Assembly: GCA_034231615.1 (NCBI GenBank)
Contig: CM067316.1
Coordinates: forward strand, 66,844,853 to 66,908,852
Source: Meghimatium bilineatum
Taxonomy: Eukaryota; Mollusca; Gastropoda; Stylommatophora; Philomycidae
DNA: 64,000 nucleotides
Direction of reading: 5' to 3'
The notes under the pieces are model-generated. The model was given only the letters and a program-made list of their open reading frames with translations. It was not told the DNA's origin and did no database searches. The translations under genes and the position numbers were made by a program. Of the stretch, positions 13,201-22,413 are shown one piece after another. Numbering within the stretch: the stretch's first letter is position 1; the number at the start of each line of letters is the position of its first letter.

Positions 13201-16200
13201 ATACAAATTACAATACACAACACATATTCAACGTTTCAACCAAAAGGTCTTTATCAAGATACACACAAAACATCAAAAGACGAGGAATGGAAATTATCAC
13301 TTCACAAATTCCATTGGATACACAAGACAACAGAAGTAATGACAGTAAGACAGGTTAATAATTAACATCAGAAATAGATTAAGAGTTATACGTAATGCAT
13401 TGAATATATCTCTAGACCTGCAACTACCATGGTTTGGACATCATATGAGAATGAGATACACCCAACTTTCTACAAGTGCTTATAATAAAACATGATATGG
13501 TTACAGAGTCAGAAGAACAAGATAATTGGTAGAGAACATCACAGATATTTTGAACAAACATGAATATAGCAAAACAGAGATGACACATGTGGCAGTGAAC
13601 ATAAAATAAAGCTTCCAACTCTTTGCTTAAATGGCAAGTATTGACCAGCAGTATCACCATTCACCTGGTGCTAGACAATAGAGAAATTTGAATTCACAAT
13701 AGCAGATATTGTGTAATGTTAGCATGCTGGTACAGAGTTTGTGTATAGTGACAATTTGATGCAATATTAATGACTATATAGTATAAAATTTCTCTCAAAT
13801 ATTGATTAGTTCTATTATTGTTGACAAGTCATTGAAACTGGATGACCTATATACTTTGTTTATGAACATCAGGTAAGAGAAACAGACTTGGCGTACATGA
13901 AACATTGGATGACAGAAGCTGCTTCAGTTGTTTCACAGGTAAGAAATTACTCTTGTAAAATAATAGTACCTGTAATATCTAGTTATGAGTGATGTTCTGA
14001 ACTGATGGCAGTGTGCACTCCAGGGTATCCATGTAGGACATGTGTCACCTGTAACTAGTAGATTGTTTTGTGAGCAGTGTTCATCATTTGGTTTCTTTGC
14101 AGTGATGGATTCATTTCTTTGATCTGCTGCTTTACTTATCCTGTCCATGTATGTTACGAACAGAAGTGGTGATAGTAAGCAGCCTTATCTGACATCTGTT
14201 TCTATTTCAAATGCATCTGTTATGCCCTAGGTAGTTCTGATTATGCTTTGACAGTTTTTGTATAAAGCTCAAATCTATATACTCGCTAAACCCTTTGTTG
14301 CCTTTCAGCATCAGGGGTAGAAGAGTTTTCTGGAGACGGCCCTCTTGTGTGCTTTTATATTGTGTGCAATAATATTCAAATATTGTGAAATTTGTCGCCT
14401 CTTTTATTGCAGTATTCCATCATTTTCATGGCCCGCCTTCACTGTATTTGTGTAGCATAATTTGCTGTGGTGTGCTGTCTGATGGTAGTCTGCTGATGTG
14501 TGCAAACCATTTCATCTGTTGTCTCTTGATGTATTCTAAGATTGAGGTGATGCCGGTATTTTGTCAGATGCCCTCATTCTTCACCCTGTCACTTAATGAT
14601 ATTCCTAGCATTCTGTGTAAGCATGTCATTTCAGCTGTCACAAGTTTACATTTGTCTTGTGCTGTCGCTGTCCATGTTTGACATTGGTAGCACAGTGTTG
14701 GCATAATAATCATTTTGAATAGTGTTATTTTGGTGTTTAAATCTACGTATTTGATTCTATATAACAATATATTCATGCCATCAAGCACAGAACATCTTGT
14801 CATCATTTACGCCATTTTTTTGTTTGTTTTGTTTCCACATATATTTGTGTTTTTCCTGTCCTTCCAGCATCTTATTTTCCTATTTCCGTTGGATACGTTT
14901 GTGGGTTGTGATAATTTCCATTTGTCGCCTTTTGATGTTTTGTTTGATAGTGTATCTTAATAAAGACCTTGTGTTTGAAACGTTGAATAAGTTTTGTGTA
15001 TTATAATTTGTATGTTTTCTTGTGTGCACATCAGTACCCACTAGTTATATAGATAGTCTGTCGTGTTTGAGTGAAACTATTATAAAAACCTGTGTTTTAC
15101 TGAAACATTTGTTTCTGAAGATTGGTGTCATTTGCCCTCGGGCTTGGTATGCTTTGCTACATCTTTTGTGAATTTCTTTGCTGCTCTTGCCGTCTGTTAT
15201 ATTACTTTCTATGTATGTGAATTCTGTCACTTGGTTAAGTCTGTTGTTATATATATATATATATATATCTGTGTGTGCTTTTTTTCTTTCTTTCTGTTCT
15301 TCCTATCTTCATTACTTCGGTCTTTTAAATATTTATCATGTTGAAGGTATGTCATGTTTGATGTAATCTATTTATTTGTCTTTGTGTAGTTCTTCTTCTG
15401 ATGATGATGCCACAAGTGCTTGGTCATCTGCAAATAGTAATTTGTTTAAGTTATCCTTCAGATTGTTTTCTTCCGTTATCTTTGCTACTTTACAGATGTG
15501 GTCTATGAACAGTAGGGAGGATAGTACATATCTCTGTCTCACACCCGAGTGAATTTGAAATTTATCGGATGTACCTGCTCTTGTTCTTACTGAGCATTGA
15601 CTATTGGCATATATATATAAACATAGGTTTATCAGATGTTGGGGAACTCCAGATGTCTGTAGTGTTATCCATAGTTGTGCTCTACTCTTATCAAAACTTC
15701 ATTACCCTGTTTCAAATTTTACCTGTTCGAATACTTTGTTAACTTCTTGGGTATATGTTTCACACATGTTTAGTTCTTCCAGTTTCTGTATATCTAGTTG
15801 CCCTTGGTGCTTTGTGTTTTTCTTGCGCTTGTTATTTTTCATTCTATGTTTTGACTGTTATTATTACTGCCTTATGATCAGTATCTGCACACATGTTAGG
15901 TATTACTCGTGCACCTGTTATTTTTCGTTTTATATTTTTCGTATTTGAGAACCGTTATATATATATATGAATATGGGACTCTGAAACCTTTTTGGGATCA
16001 ATGAGCGCCAGTGGTATGAAAGATATCATGTTATTCTGTCATTCATTTCTATGGTTGTCTCGTTTTCACATTTATATGAGTGCATTTAAAAAATATATTT
16101 CTCTATTTGTCTCGTTTTCACATTTATATGGGTGCATTTTTTATATATTTCTCTCTTTGTCTCGTTTTTACATTTATATGGGTGCATTTTTTATATATTT

Positions 16201-19200
16201 CTCTGTTTCTTATTTTCACATTTATTTGGGTGCATTTTTATGTATTTCCTGTGTGTCACCTCTGACCTAGTTTCCTTCAGGTCATCTCCACATTTTGCTA
16301 GGCGATATGACCGTAAGGTCCTGTTTAAAAAAAAAATGTATATGTGTATGTAACCTTGATAAAGACCTTTTGGTCAAAACGTTGATTTGTGTGTGTGATT
16401 CCAGTGATTATCAAAACTTCATTACCCTGTTTCAAATTTTACCTGTTGGATTTCCAGTTTTGCGCAGTGAGTACATATTGATTATCTTGTTTAACTGTTT
16501 ACTTCTAGTGTATACACCAGGATGGTGCCAGCATCTATCATTTTGTATGTTGAACAGCTACTTGTGTACACATCTGGTTGATATCAGGGACTGACATATT
16601 TTTGTTGGATTATTTAATTAACAGTTATAATTCTGTTTGTTTCTTCTGATCAGTTGATTCTATCTCTGGACAAAGTCATGTTCTACAAGGATGTTCTAAC
16701 ACTGACTGCAGCTCTACAGTCCAGGCAGGATATTTTCGTGTCTCAAGTGAGTTCATTTTTCTTGTGTCACAACTGTTCCAGATATGGGTTATTTTTCATA
16801 CAGGTAACAGTATATTCCTCCTGTCATATGTGTATGAGCATGTATTAGTGCAATAATTTTACCCTAACCCTTAGTCAGAGATAACATGCATTGATCATGC
16901 GAGTCTCATTTATCACATTTTGCAGTATAAAATACTTCACTTCCTGAACGAAATTGTGAAGTAACACATTCTAGATGAGCACTGGATGCGAAGGGTTTCA
17001 AACTGGTATCATGCATTCCCCAGGGATCACAGATAGCTAGATCCTAAAAGCACATCTATTTGCTGTATCTAGGTTACTTTTAAATTCATGGGAAAGACCT
17101 TTAGGGATCAGGTTTATGCACAACAGCAAGATATCTTGACGTAGGAATTAACTTAGTAGACTGATCAAGTTAGCCGTTTTTGTATTTCAGTTGCAGACTG
17201 GATGCAATCTATTTGTTCAGTCAAGCTTTAAGAGTTAAAATGCTCTCAGTATGTATTTCTTTCTTCTTCTTCAGAGTTCATTCTCAAACAATCGCTGTAT
17301 CTCTCTTACAGCAGGACCTTGGTCCTGCTAGATTTCCAGCAGGATGTAGTCTAGAGAATGGAAATGCGTTATGTAGTCATTTATTTGCGCCACTGCCCGA
17401 CATATCCGTCATCGACAGGGTGTGTATTTGATTCCGGTGTTTATAATTTAGTTCTGTTTTCAATGCACAAGACTTGTTTGTGGTTTGTAACATGTTATAA
17501 AAAATATAAGAAAATCAATAGCTGATTTGTTATTTCTGAAATTTTCTCATCTATTCTTCAAAGTGTAAATAAGCACTATAAATTATAATGATTTTTTGTG
17601 CATCAAATGGAAGAAACTTTCTGTGGATTATGTACATGGGAATATTACTCATTTACATTGAGTGGTAAGTGGAAATTGTTCCTCAAGGTATATTCAATTT
17701 ATATATATATATATATATATATAAAGTACTATTTTGTTCAACAAATGTAAATCAATGAAACATTGCACTCTGAAGATTTTCATTTAGTCTTGTTTAAGAA
17801 AAATATTTCAGCAATTTGTGAACACATTAAGTGACAATAGTACCTCACATTTTCTGATTATAGAAGGCCAGAAAAAATGTTGGCATGACCACTGTAAAAT
17901 ATTTTATGTTTAATGTATTTGTAATTAAACATTAATGTCACTTTCCTGAAGTATGTATGGATATAGCAATAAATATGACAGTTTGGTGGCCGCCAAGTGC
18001 AACGAATGAGTTTAAATCAAGTTTTACGTGAAATTTAAATTATAATTTTATCAAATATATTTTTTTAATATTTACTTTGGCCCAATTTATTTTTAAAAAC
18101 AATTATCAGATTCATGTTTAACCATTGTGAACATATAGAGAACTCATTGCCAAATATTTAAGTATATTCGAGGACAATTAACCCTATCACCCCTATGAGA
18201 TTTCCCAATTGCCAATCCCCCATCCCTAACACAAGGGGCATAACTCCTCCAAATTGTTGATATGATGCTATTAAAAATGCATTTTCTTTAAAACTGTCTG
18301 TCCTATCACACTCAGACTTGGCAGATAAACAGAAAAATGAACAGTCTCACAGGAAACTATACCAACAATAATCTAACACTTATACATTCCAAAAAATAAA
18401 CTGTTAAAGTCAGAATAATGAAGGGAAAAATTTTTGTAACTTACATTTTCAGCACAGGAAAAGTATCTGGACTCATCAGTAGTCAACTTGTCAAAGTGGC
18501 ATGATATTTCGAGAAACAGTCTCCTTTGCCCAGTCGAACCTGACACAAATTACAGCCATAGACTGTGTCATGGGCCCTGTTTCTACTCCCATGCTGCAGG
18601 TTCTTTACACACCAGAAACATGCCCTTTTGTTCCCTACCATGCGAATAAGCCTGTGCTCAAGCAGGTTATTGTTACCCACACCCGAAGTTGCAGCATTAT
18701 TAGTGGGAGCCTTCCTTTTCTTCGATATGTTGCCACTTAAGAAAGCTGAGCTCAAACTCAATCGGAAGGCTATCTGCGCAACATTCTTTTCCTTCGGGTG
18801 GGGTCGATGGGAACAAGAGTAAAGGATGGAGCTGTTGATGATGGCAGTTTGTAGGAGGAAGCGAAACATGTACCGCCACCATTTGACAGATTTCCTGCCC
18901 ACAGGGTAATAGGAACAGAGTTGGTAGAATCTGTCTACTCCTCCCATAGACTGATTGTAGACAGCCACCGGGGATGGTATCTGCAAATCTATTTTGCCGT
19001 GTGGGGTACGACGTGTCACTGTTGTGAGACCTGGCGTTGTGTTTGTACTAACAATGGATACAAATCTCTTGTCTCTCCAAACAGTGGCCACTGTGTTACC
19101 TTGCTGCTTATACTGCACATCACCTCGCTTCATAGATTTGGTACTCTTAGGTTTGAAAGCATCTGGCCATCCCTTGCGATTTGGCCGTATCGTGGAACAT

Positions 19201-22164
19201 GAGTATGATTTGTTTTGCAACAGATCATTTGCCAGCTGAACAGAGGAAAAATAATTGTCATAAAAAATGTGATTCTTTCCAAAGAAAGGCCGACATAATT
19301 TATTGACAACATAATGTCCAGATCCATGTGGCATTGGTTCCAGAACTTTGCCAACATAGACATCAAAGTCTAACAGATAACCTGTTGCAGAGTCGGCCGC
19401 ACACCAGACCTTGATCCCCCATGGGTGTGGTTTACCCTTGATGTACTGCTTGAAGGAAAGACGACCATTGTAAGCTATCATAGCTTTATCAATACTTATG
19501 TTCTTTCCAGGAGAGAAAACAGAAGCAATATTCCTTTTGACCATATCCAGAAATGGTCTGACTTTATATAGGGGGTCATAATCTTTGTGGCCTTTGGGAT
19601 GTTGCCTAGAAGAATCATTCAAATGAAAATATTGAGATATTTTCTCAAATCTATTTTTCCCCAAGCATGATGATATACCTGGAACATTGAGCCTGTCATC
19701 TGTACTCCAATACATGCTATACTCAGGCAATACATGTATGCCCATCATGATGTAAATATGGAAAAAAAGTTTTATTTCGCCGGCAGTTACGGGTGACCAG
19801 TACGTGTCTTCTTTTCCTGCTAGTTCTTGACGCTGTGTTGCGTACAAATTGGTCTGATCTGCTGTAAATTGATAAAACTCCTCATTGACGATGAGACTAA
19901 AGTAATCAAAAGGAGTAGCATTCGCATCAAGATCATGCACAGGGCCAACGTTTTCAATAAAGTTCTCGACTTCCACAGGAAAAATTTCGTCACTTCAGTC
20001 GTCATTCATGACGCTACTATTAGTGTCGCTAATTTCGTCCTCGTGGTCCGAATCACTATCGAAATCGAATATAGGAACTTCAACGTCGCTTTCAACATCT
20101 TCTACAGCATGTAAATCACATGCATCGTGCATATTACCATCGTAACTGCGGCCGGTCACATCAGTATACATACGAATAATTTCTTCCATTTTGAAAACTA
20201 GGTCTAAAATTTCGCTAAGTCTAATTAAATCGTAGTAATTCAGTCTTACGTCCGAGATGCTCGAGTGAAACAGTGAAAAGGAAGCTAAACCACCGATCTG
20301 CGCAATGGTCATGGTTTTTGATAGATCCGGCGGAAAATAAAAATGTAATATCGATCGCAACGAAACAAGTAAAAAAAAAGCGTCTTTGCGGCGCTCCAGG
20401 AGGCAGCCAGTAAAAGGCGCTCTAAGGGGGAAACGGTTAAAGAAGTATAATTAAAGGATTCATAATAGAATGGGTTTGACTATCTTATCAGATACATAGC
20501 ATGCATATACACATGCAAATCATTTAATATTTTTGGAAGTCTGCCAAAGTATGTAATGGACAACATAATGGCACACACCAGCATATGCTACAATCATATA
20601 TGTGTAAATTCATGTGCTGTTAAGTGCCTAATGGTTTCAGTAATGGTTACCTCCCATTTAAACATACCTGGTAGCCAGAAATTATCTGCAAGCCATTGTT
20701 TCTCCCATAAGGGGATACAAACAATCTCATGTGACAATCACAGACATTGATGACAAGTATTTGTTTGTCTTCTCTGGTTATCTCTTCTTAGTAACCTGTT
20801 GTAAATGATACCACCCCTTAAAGCTACCAAGTGAACAAATATGTATGTACATGTATGCATGATTGTATGTATAACTTCTTTGTTCTTCAGAGCTTGTTTG
20901 GTGCTGATATTAAAGAACATTTAATCCAAGTCAAGTCAAAGTTCAACACAGATATCCGACGTTTGGCAAATAAAATAATTTCATCAATTCATCAGTAAGT
21001 ATCCACACTAGTCGATCATCTACACCACAACCATCTGCCACTGACATGAGATATCCCATCACAGGTAGGCATGAAATATCACAGCCGGACATGAGATATT
21101 CCATAACAGGTAAACATGAGATATCCACTCACATGTAGGCATGAGATATTCAATCACAGGTAGAAATTAGATATCCAGTCACAGGTAGGCATGAAATATT
21201 CTGTCACAGGTATACAAGCAATATCCCATCACAGATAGCCATGTCATATTCCATCGCAGGTAGGCATGAAATGTCCCATCACAGACAGGTATGAAATATC
21301 CCAGAAAAGAGCAGCAAAGAAATACACAATAGATGTACTAAAGCATACCAAGCCCTAAGGCAAATGACACCAATCTTCAGAAACAAAAATGTAGATTTAA
21401 ACATCAAAATAACACTATTCAAAACAATTATTATGCCAAAACTGCTACAATGCTAAACATGGACAGCACATCACAAGACAAATGTACGTTTGTGACAGCT
21501 GAAATTGCATGCTTACACAGAATCCTAGGAATATTACTAAGAAACAGAGTGAGGAATGAGGACATTAGACCAGAAAACCGCCACAACCCCGAATCTTGGA
21601 ATATGTTAAGAAACAACAGATCAAATGGTTTGCACACATCACAGACTACCATCAGACAGCATACCACAGCAAACTATGCTACACAGATACAGTGAGGACA
21701 GACCTAGAGGAAGACCACAAAAATGATGGACCACCAAAATAAAAGAGGCAATAAATTCAACAATATAGTCAGCACACAAGAGGGCCTTCTCCAGAAAACT
21801 ATTTTCTCCCACTGATGCTGAAAGGCAACAAAGGGTTTAGCGAATAGATAGATAGACATGAAATGTCCAATCACAGGTAGGCATGAAACATATCACAATT
21901 AAACTTGAAATATCCCATCACAAATAGGCATGAAATATTCCACCACTGGTAGACATGAAATATCCCACTGCAGGTAAAAGTGCTCTAGTTGTGATTTATG
22001 ATCAATGTATTATTGCATTTTTTTAAATATATTTATATTTAAACAAACTAAATTTTGCCTTTTATTATTCTCTCAGGAATAGTGAACCAAGATCAGCTAA
22101 AAAAAGAAAAAATCTGTATTCTGGACCCAGCATTGAGCCATCTCACAAGAAAGCGTCTGTTTGA
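1226..22164 (+). CDS. Gene 1: 3' part of an unrecognised multi-exon gene
   Basis: Six putative exons (1226-1277, 5358-5429, 13873-13938, 16654-16746, 20891-20994, 22077-22164) join in one open frame and end at TGA 22162-22164. Each internal boundary has an AG acceptor and a GT donor (gtaagt, gtaaga or gtgagt), and all phases agree: phase 0 at the first four junctions, then CA|G across the last. The C-terminal portion of about 155 residues looks helical and rich in K, E and L, with no membrane segment. The last exon carries a basic run (AKKRKN) that could be a nuclear localisation signal. I do not recognise the family. The first exon begins mid-codon, so upstream exons lie outside the window. 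An antisense piggyBac element and many repeats sit in its introns. Confidence 0.7.
1290..1512. repeat. Degenerate ~50-bp repeat
   Basis: The words 'gatccag.aaatatggccagaaat' and 'aatctag' recur about four times with drift. It directly follows exon a of gene 1. Confidence 0.6.
1690..3285 (+). mobile_element. LINE-E reverse transcriptase relic split by a SINE
   Basis: RT motifs lie in order across frame changes: VDFQEAFDSLHIPSL (A), TGVKQGYVLYPVLF (B) and LTFADDIALLSS (C) up to 2390. After a SINE-like insertion (2391-2640) the LINE resumes with FVYLGSKITAD, YGCESW and a basic C-terminal region ending near 3285. A typical APE-type non-LTR retrotransposon C-terminal half; several frameshifts and stops make it dead. 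Confidence 0.85.
2391..2640 (+). mobile_element. SINE-like element, (CCAA)n tail, 5' truncated
   Basis: Matches the copies at 62.9-63.1 and 63.7-64.0 kb. It ends in ccaaccaaccaacc and is bracketed by ccagcctgac (2381-2390) and ccggcctgac (2639-2648), an imperfect target duplication inside LINE-E. The word ggttgaaacct at 2479 resembles a pol III B box. Confidence 0.75.
3521..4753 (-). mobile_element. 1.23-kb TSD-flanked retroposon, copy 1
   Basis: Bracketed by a perfect 12-bp direct repeat tagctttcttgt (3509-3520 and 4754-4765). Read on the minus strand it starts GGGGTGCAAAGGG and ends with a (CAAA)n tail, so it is a retroposed element inserted antisense. The body is GC-richer than its surroundings and holds about three diverged internal repeats of about 110 bp beginning gcccatc.ggtac. 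It shares its full length with 35497-36696. No RT or other known domain seen; a 168-aa open frame at its 3' end looks non-coding. Confidence 0.85.
4938..5215 (+). mobile_element. SINE-G (about 280 bp, GAA tail)
   Basis: Matches 63124-63407 in opposite orientation: ggggcctgaaaggggagta, agcaacactgtttacctt, gtcagtgacccaaagccatg, ending gaacgcagaagaagaa. No RT. Origin (tRNA, 5S or other) not determined. Confidence 0.75.
5358..5429 (+). CDS. Gene 1 exon b (unrecognised protein)
   Basis: Acceptor acatttctcag, donor gtaagt. Twenty-four codons in phase 0/0, starting SKFQELGPKLVDRLKE and ending RPHDR. The heptad-like hydrophobic pattern suggests a helix continuing from exon a. Confidence 0.65.
5510..7080 (-). 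pseudogene. Helitron Rep/helicase relic (N-terminal part)
   Basis: The minus strand holds, through several frame breaks, stretches typical of the Helitron-like N-terminal domain: CCRKGKIMLPKPQD (about 6.6 kb), HGQTYHRTSHIQPP (6.4 kb), IMNPISYTLLFPYCEPGW (6.0 kb), preceded by a charged repeat-like segment RLAKDADIHRCRAKLES (6.9 kb). These are established hallmarks of Helitron transposases that replicate by rolling circle. The HUH nuclease and helicase motifs are not seen here. It lies in an intron of gene 1, antisense. Confidence 0.75.
7455..7578 (+). mobile_element. SINE-G 3' fragment
   Basis: The 3' part of SINE-G (ctggactacatcctgctgg ... gagaatgaacgctgaagaa), with an extra stretch around accatggtcctgct that is also present in the copy at 17.3 kb. 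The shared extra block suggests a subfamily. Confidence 0.65.
7775..9310 (+). mobile_element. LINE-B, RT to 3' end, several stops
   Basis: The translation runs from a pre-RT region (EIISPILKLKKNNKARY) through [32 protein letters not shown] (motif A), [16 protein letters not shown] (B), [15 protein letters not shown] (C), HQYLGHIVTNDGR, LMYGSET and a basic C-terminus. It ends with ggcacttgatgatgataa, a simple-repeat tail common to the family. At least five stops or frameshifts. Other copies: 26.7, 30.8, 47.5 and 61.5 kb. Confidence 0.88.
9311..9904. other. Intronic AT-rich DNA, nothing recognised
   Basis: Lies inside the 5430-13872 intron of gene 1. No open frame, splice pair or repeat matching elsewhere in the window was seen. 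Confidence 0.5.
9905..11278. repeat. 47-bp minisatellite interrupted by a MITE
   Basis: Units carry 'aaaagtatcttttaccttgtagttattgact'. About four copies precede 10118 and about eight follow 10904. The right-hand block contains six near-identical 'gaggggacacatcaaaagta' copies, which implies recent expansion on one side only. Confidence 0.92.
10118..10904. mobile_element. TTAA-flanked MITE inside the 47-bp minisatellite
   Basis: TTAA at 10118-10121 and 10901-10904. The array flanks read ..gaTTTAA and TTTAAgacacaa, as an intact unit would (gattTAAgacac), so the 787-bp insert used a TTAA target as piggyBac elements do. Termini TTAACCTTCACC and, inverted, TTAAACTTTAGC are weakly alike. The right half resembles the right ends at 45.9 and 60.9 kb. 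A 72-aa open frame at 10666-10884 looks non-coding. Confidence 0.75.
11279..12330 (+). mobile_element. LINE-F reverse transcriptase relic
   Basis: Motif A VAMIDLENVSNRVSYT, then motif B MVPGLPQGSPLSSVLFNV, motif C VLTYADDIL, and LDYGLCQPTL, RLEKVQNEAMREVLGCT and RFLLDLPSI, all in plus-strand frames with stops and shifts between. This layout, with the RNase H at 12.7 kb, marks an RT/RNase H-type LINE. It starts exactly where the minisatellite ends, so it is 5' truncated. Confidence 0.85.
12340..12615 (-). mobile_element. LINE-H C-terminal fragment (antisense)
   Basis: The minus strand reads RKLRLFGHIKRHNCLERQIMEG, RKGIPRRRWTDDIK and AQDRERFREFIG, the usual C-terminal end of an APE-type LINE polyprotein. 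It sits inside LINE-F between its RT and RNase H parts. Confidence 0.8.
12616..13060 (+). mobile_element. LINE-F RNase H part
   Basis: Contains IIIYTDGAFNRN, then EIEGVTAALNWLI and IPTDSQSMLRKIEK: the D, E and D positions of an RNase H fold, split by one frameshift near 12890. The rest of this domain (GHAGVRENERADVLAG) is seen in copies at 22.5 and 28.7 kb. Confidence 0.82.
13110..13350 (-). mobile_element. P-family repeat with hammerhead-like motif, copy 1
   Basis: An inverted partner of 14880-15110 (shared gtttttataatagtttcactc ... caacgtttcaa). On the minus strand around 13257-13230 it reads CTTGATAAAGACC, a short loop, GGTTGAAACGTTGA, which has the shape of a hammerhead core with changed bases. 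Such motifs are known in Penelope-like retroelements; no RT is seen here. Confidence 0.55.
13873..13938 (+). CDS. Gene 1 exon c (unrecognised protein)
   Basis: Acceptor atgaacatcag, donor gtaaga. Twenty-two codons in phase 0/0, VRETDLAYMKHWMTE then AASVVSQ. The polypyrimidine tract is weak, but the reading frame joins both neighbours without a break. Confidence 0.6.
13975..14290 (-). mobile_element. LINE-D RT fragment (antisense)
   Basis: The minus strand reads GCLLSPLLFVTYMDRISKA, an RT motif B like that of LINE-D at 50.8 kb ([19 protein letters not shown]). It follows exon c of gene 1 by about 40 bp. Confidence 0.7.
14880..15110 (+). mobile_element. P-family repeat, copy 2, inside LINE-D
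   Basis: Inverted relative to 13110-13350. It carries TCTTAATAAAGACCTTG and TTGAAACGTTGAATAA at 14956-14985. It separates FRNK from DLNTKI in the LINE-D translation, so it is a later insertion. Confidence 0.55.
15249..15270. repeat. (AT)n microsatellite
   Basis: Run of about 11 AT units inside antisense LINE-D. Confidence 0.9.
15688..16447 (+). mobile_element. P-family element bracketed by a 40-bp direct repeat
   Basis: The same 40 bp (ttatcaaaacttcattaccc...) stand at 15688-15727 and 16408-16447. Between them are 680 bp with a 48-bp tandem block (16045-16250) and, at 16355-16386, ACCTTGATAAAGACC, a T-rich loop and GGTCAAAACGTTGA. Long target duplications and terminal hammerhead-like sequences fit a Penelope-like derivative, but no RT or GIY-YIG domain is present. 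Confidence 0.5.
16045..16250. repeat. 48-bp tandem repeat, four copies
   Basis: The unit tctcgttttcacatttatat, gggtgcattttttatatatt recurs four times within the P-family element. The repeat length is a multiple of three, so all three forward frames stay open; these ORFs are not genes. Confidence 0.88.
16654..16746 (+). CDS. Gene 1 exon d (unrecognised protein)
   Basis: Acceptor ttcttctgatcag, donor gtgagt. Thirty-one codons in phase 0/0, starting LILSLDKVMFYKDVLTL and ending DIFVSQ. Amphipathic helix pattern. This is the clearest single exon of the gene. Confidence 0.7.
16750..18177. other. Intron of gene 1; a SINE-G piece and (AT)n only
   Basis: An antisense SINE-G 3' fragment lies at 17258-17400 (tcttcttcttcagagttcat..., with the extra accttggtcctgct block) and an (AT)n tract at about 17697-17723. 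Otherwise AT-rich DNA without recognised content. Confidence 0.55.
18178..20440 (-). mobile_element. piggyBac transposon, full length with TTAA targets
   Basis: TTAA at 18178-18181 and 20437-20440. The termini are imperfect inverted repeats: TTAACCCTATCACCCC on the left and, inverted, TTAACCGTTTCCCCC on the right, continuing CTTAGAG. The 2.26-kb body encodes one transposase on the minus strand. Inserted antisense in the intron between exons d and e of gene 1. Confidence 0.9.
18483..20189 (-). pseudogene. piggyBac transposase with one in-frame TGA
   Basis: DDD-type transposase that cuts and pastes at TTAA. The 497-codon frame ending at 18483 holds the three catalytic aspartates in family context: ISIDKAMIAYNG, IFYDNYFSSVQ and MGGVDRFYQLCSYY. 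It ends in a cysteine-rich C-terminal domain (CFWC, YGCNLC, CFSKYH) that binds the inverted repeats. The acidic N-terminal segment (DFDSDSDHEDEISD) is in the same frame upstream from an ATG at 20189, separated only by a TGA at 19997-19995. No frameshift seen. Either a decayed copy or one very young point mutation; translation from an internal start would lose the acidic N-terminus. Confidence 0.92.
20891..20994 (+). CDS. Gene 1 exon e (unrecognised protein)
   Basis: Acceptor ttgttcttcag, donor gtaagt. Thirty-four codons plus CA, starting SLFGADIKEHLIQVKSKF and ending NKIISSIH. The split codon CA|G gives Q across the next junction. A minisatellite begins about 45 bp beyond the donor. Confidence 0.7.
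21040..21325. repeat. ~28-bp minisatellite, left part
   Basis: Units like cacaggtaggcatgaaatat with tccc or tcca recur about ten times and resume at 21855-21980 after a LINE-D fragment. Inside the last intron of gene 1. Confidence 0.9.
21326..21850 (+). mobile_element. LINE-D 3' fragment inside the minisatellite
   Basis: Nucleotide and broken-frame match to LINE-D: caaatgacaccaatcttcag, aacactattcaaaacaatta, KKQQIKWFAHIT (frame-shifted), ending with gatagatagaca. The 28-bp array continues on both sides. Confidence 0.8.
21855..21980. repeat. ~28-bp minisatellite, right part
   Basis: Continuation of the 21040-21325 array (aggcatgaaacatat, tagacatgaaatatccc). Confidence 0.85.
22077..22164 (+). 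CDS. Gene 1 last coding exon, lysine-rich C-terminus
   Basis: Acceptor attattctctcag. G completes the codon from exon e, then NSEPRSAKKRKNLYSG and a tail ending HKKASV before TGA at 22162-22164. The basic cluster AKKRK resembles a monopartite nuclear localisation signal. Variant poly(A) signals ATTAAA lie at 22212-22217 and 22359-22364; no AATAAA is close by. A LINE tail was inserted about 290 bp beyond the stop. Confidence 0.7.
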
Positions 22165-22413
22165 GGGAAAACTTAACTTTTGTTATCAGGAGGGAATAAC
22201 TCTGCAAGAAAATTAAACAAGGAAATGAGAACATAGAAGCATGACAGGATTTTTGTGTTGATGTTTTCAAAGTGTCACCTCATAACCATAGTCTACTATT
22301 GCTGACATCTTTATCACTTACTACCAAGGCCAACAAGCACCATGGCTTTCCAGATATCATTAAATTTGTTATGGTGTACTAAAAATGTACAAAATCTTTT
22401 TCTGAAAGATCTA

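Larger units (their letters stand above)
14291..15730 (-). mobile_element. LINE-D RT and 3' part (antisense), interrupted
   Basis: The minus strand gives LLFADDQALVA (about 15.4 kb), FTYIESNITDGKSSKEI (15.2 kb), then after a P-family insertion (about 14880-15110) [20 protein letters not shown] and LHRMLGISLSDRVKNEGI (14.6-14.8 kb). The order matches the sense copy at 50.2-51.7 kb. Confidence 0.8.

Noticed and set aside
16080..16353. Overlapping hydrophobic open frames that look like membrane proteins
   Set aside because: They are all translations of a 48-bp T-rich tandem repeat in several frames.
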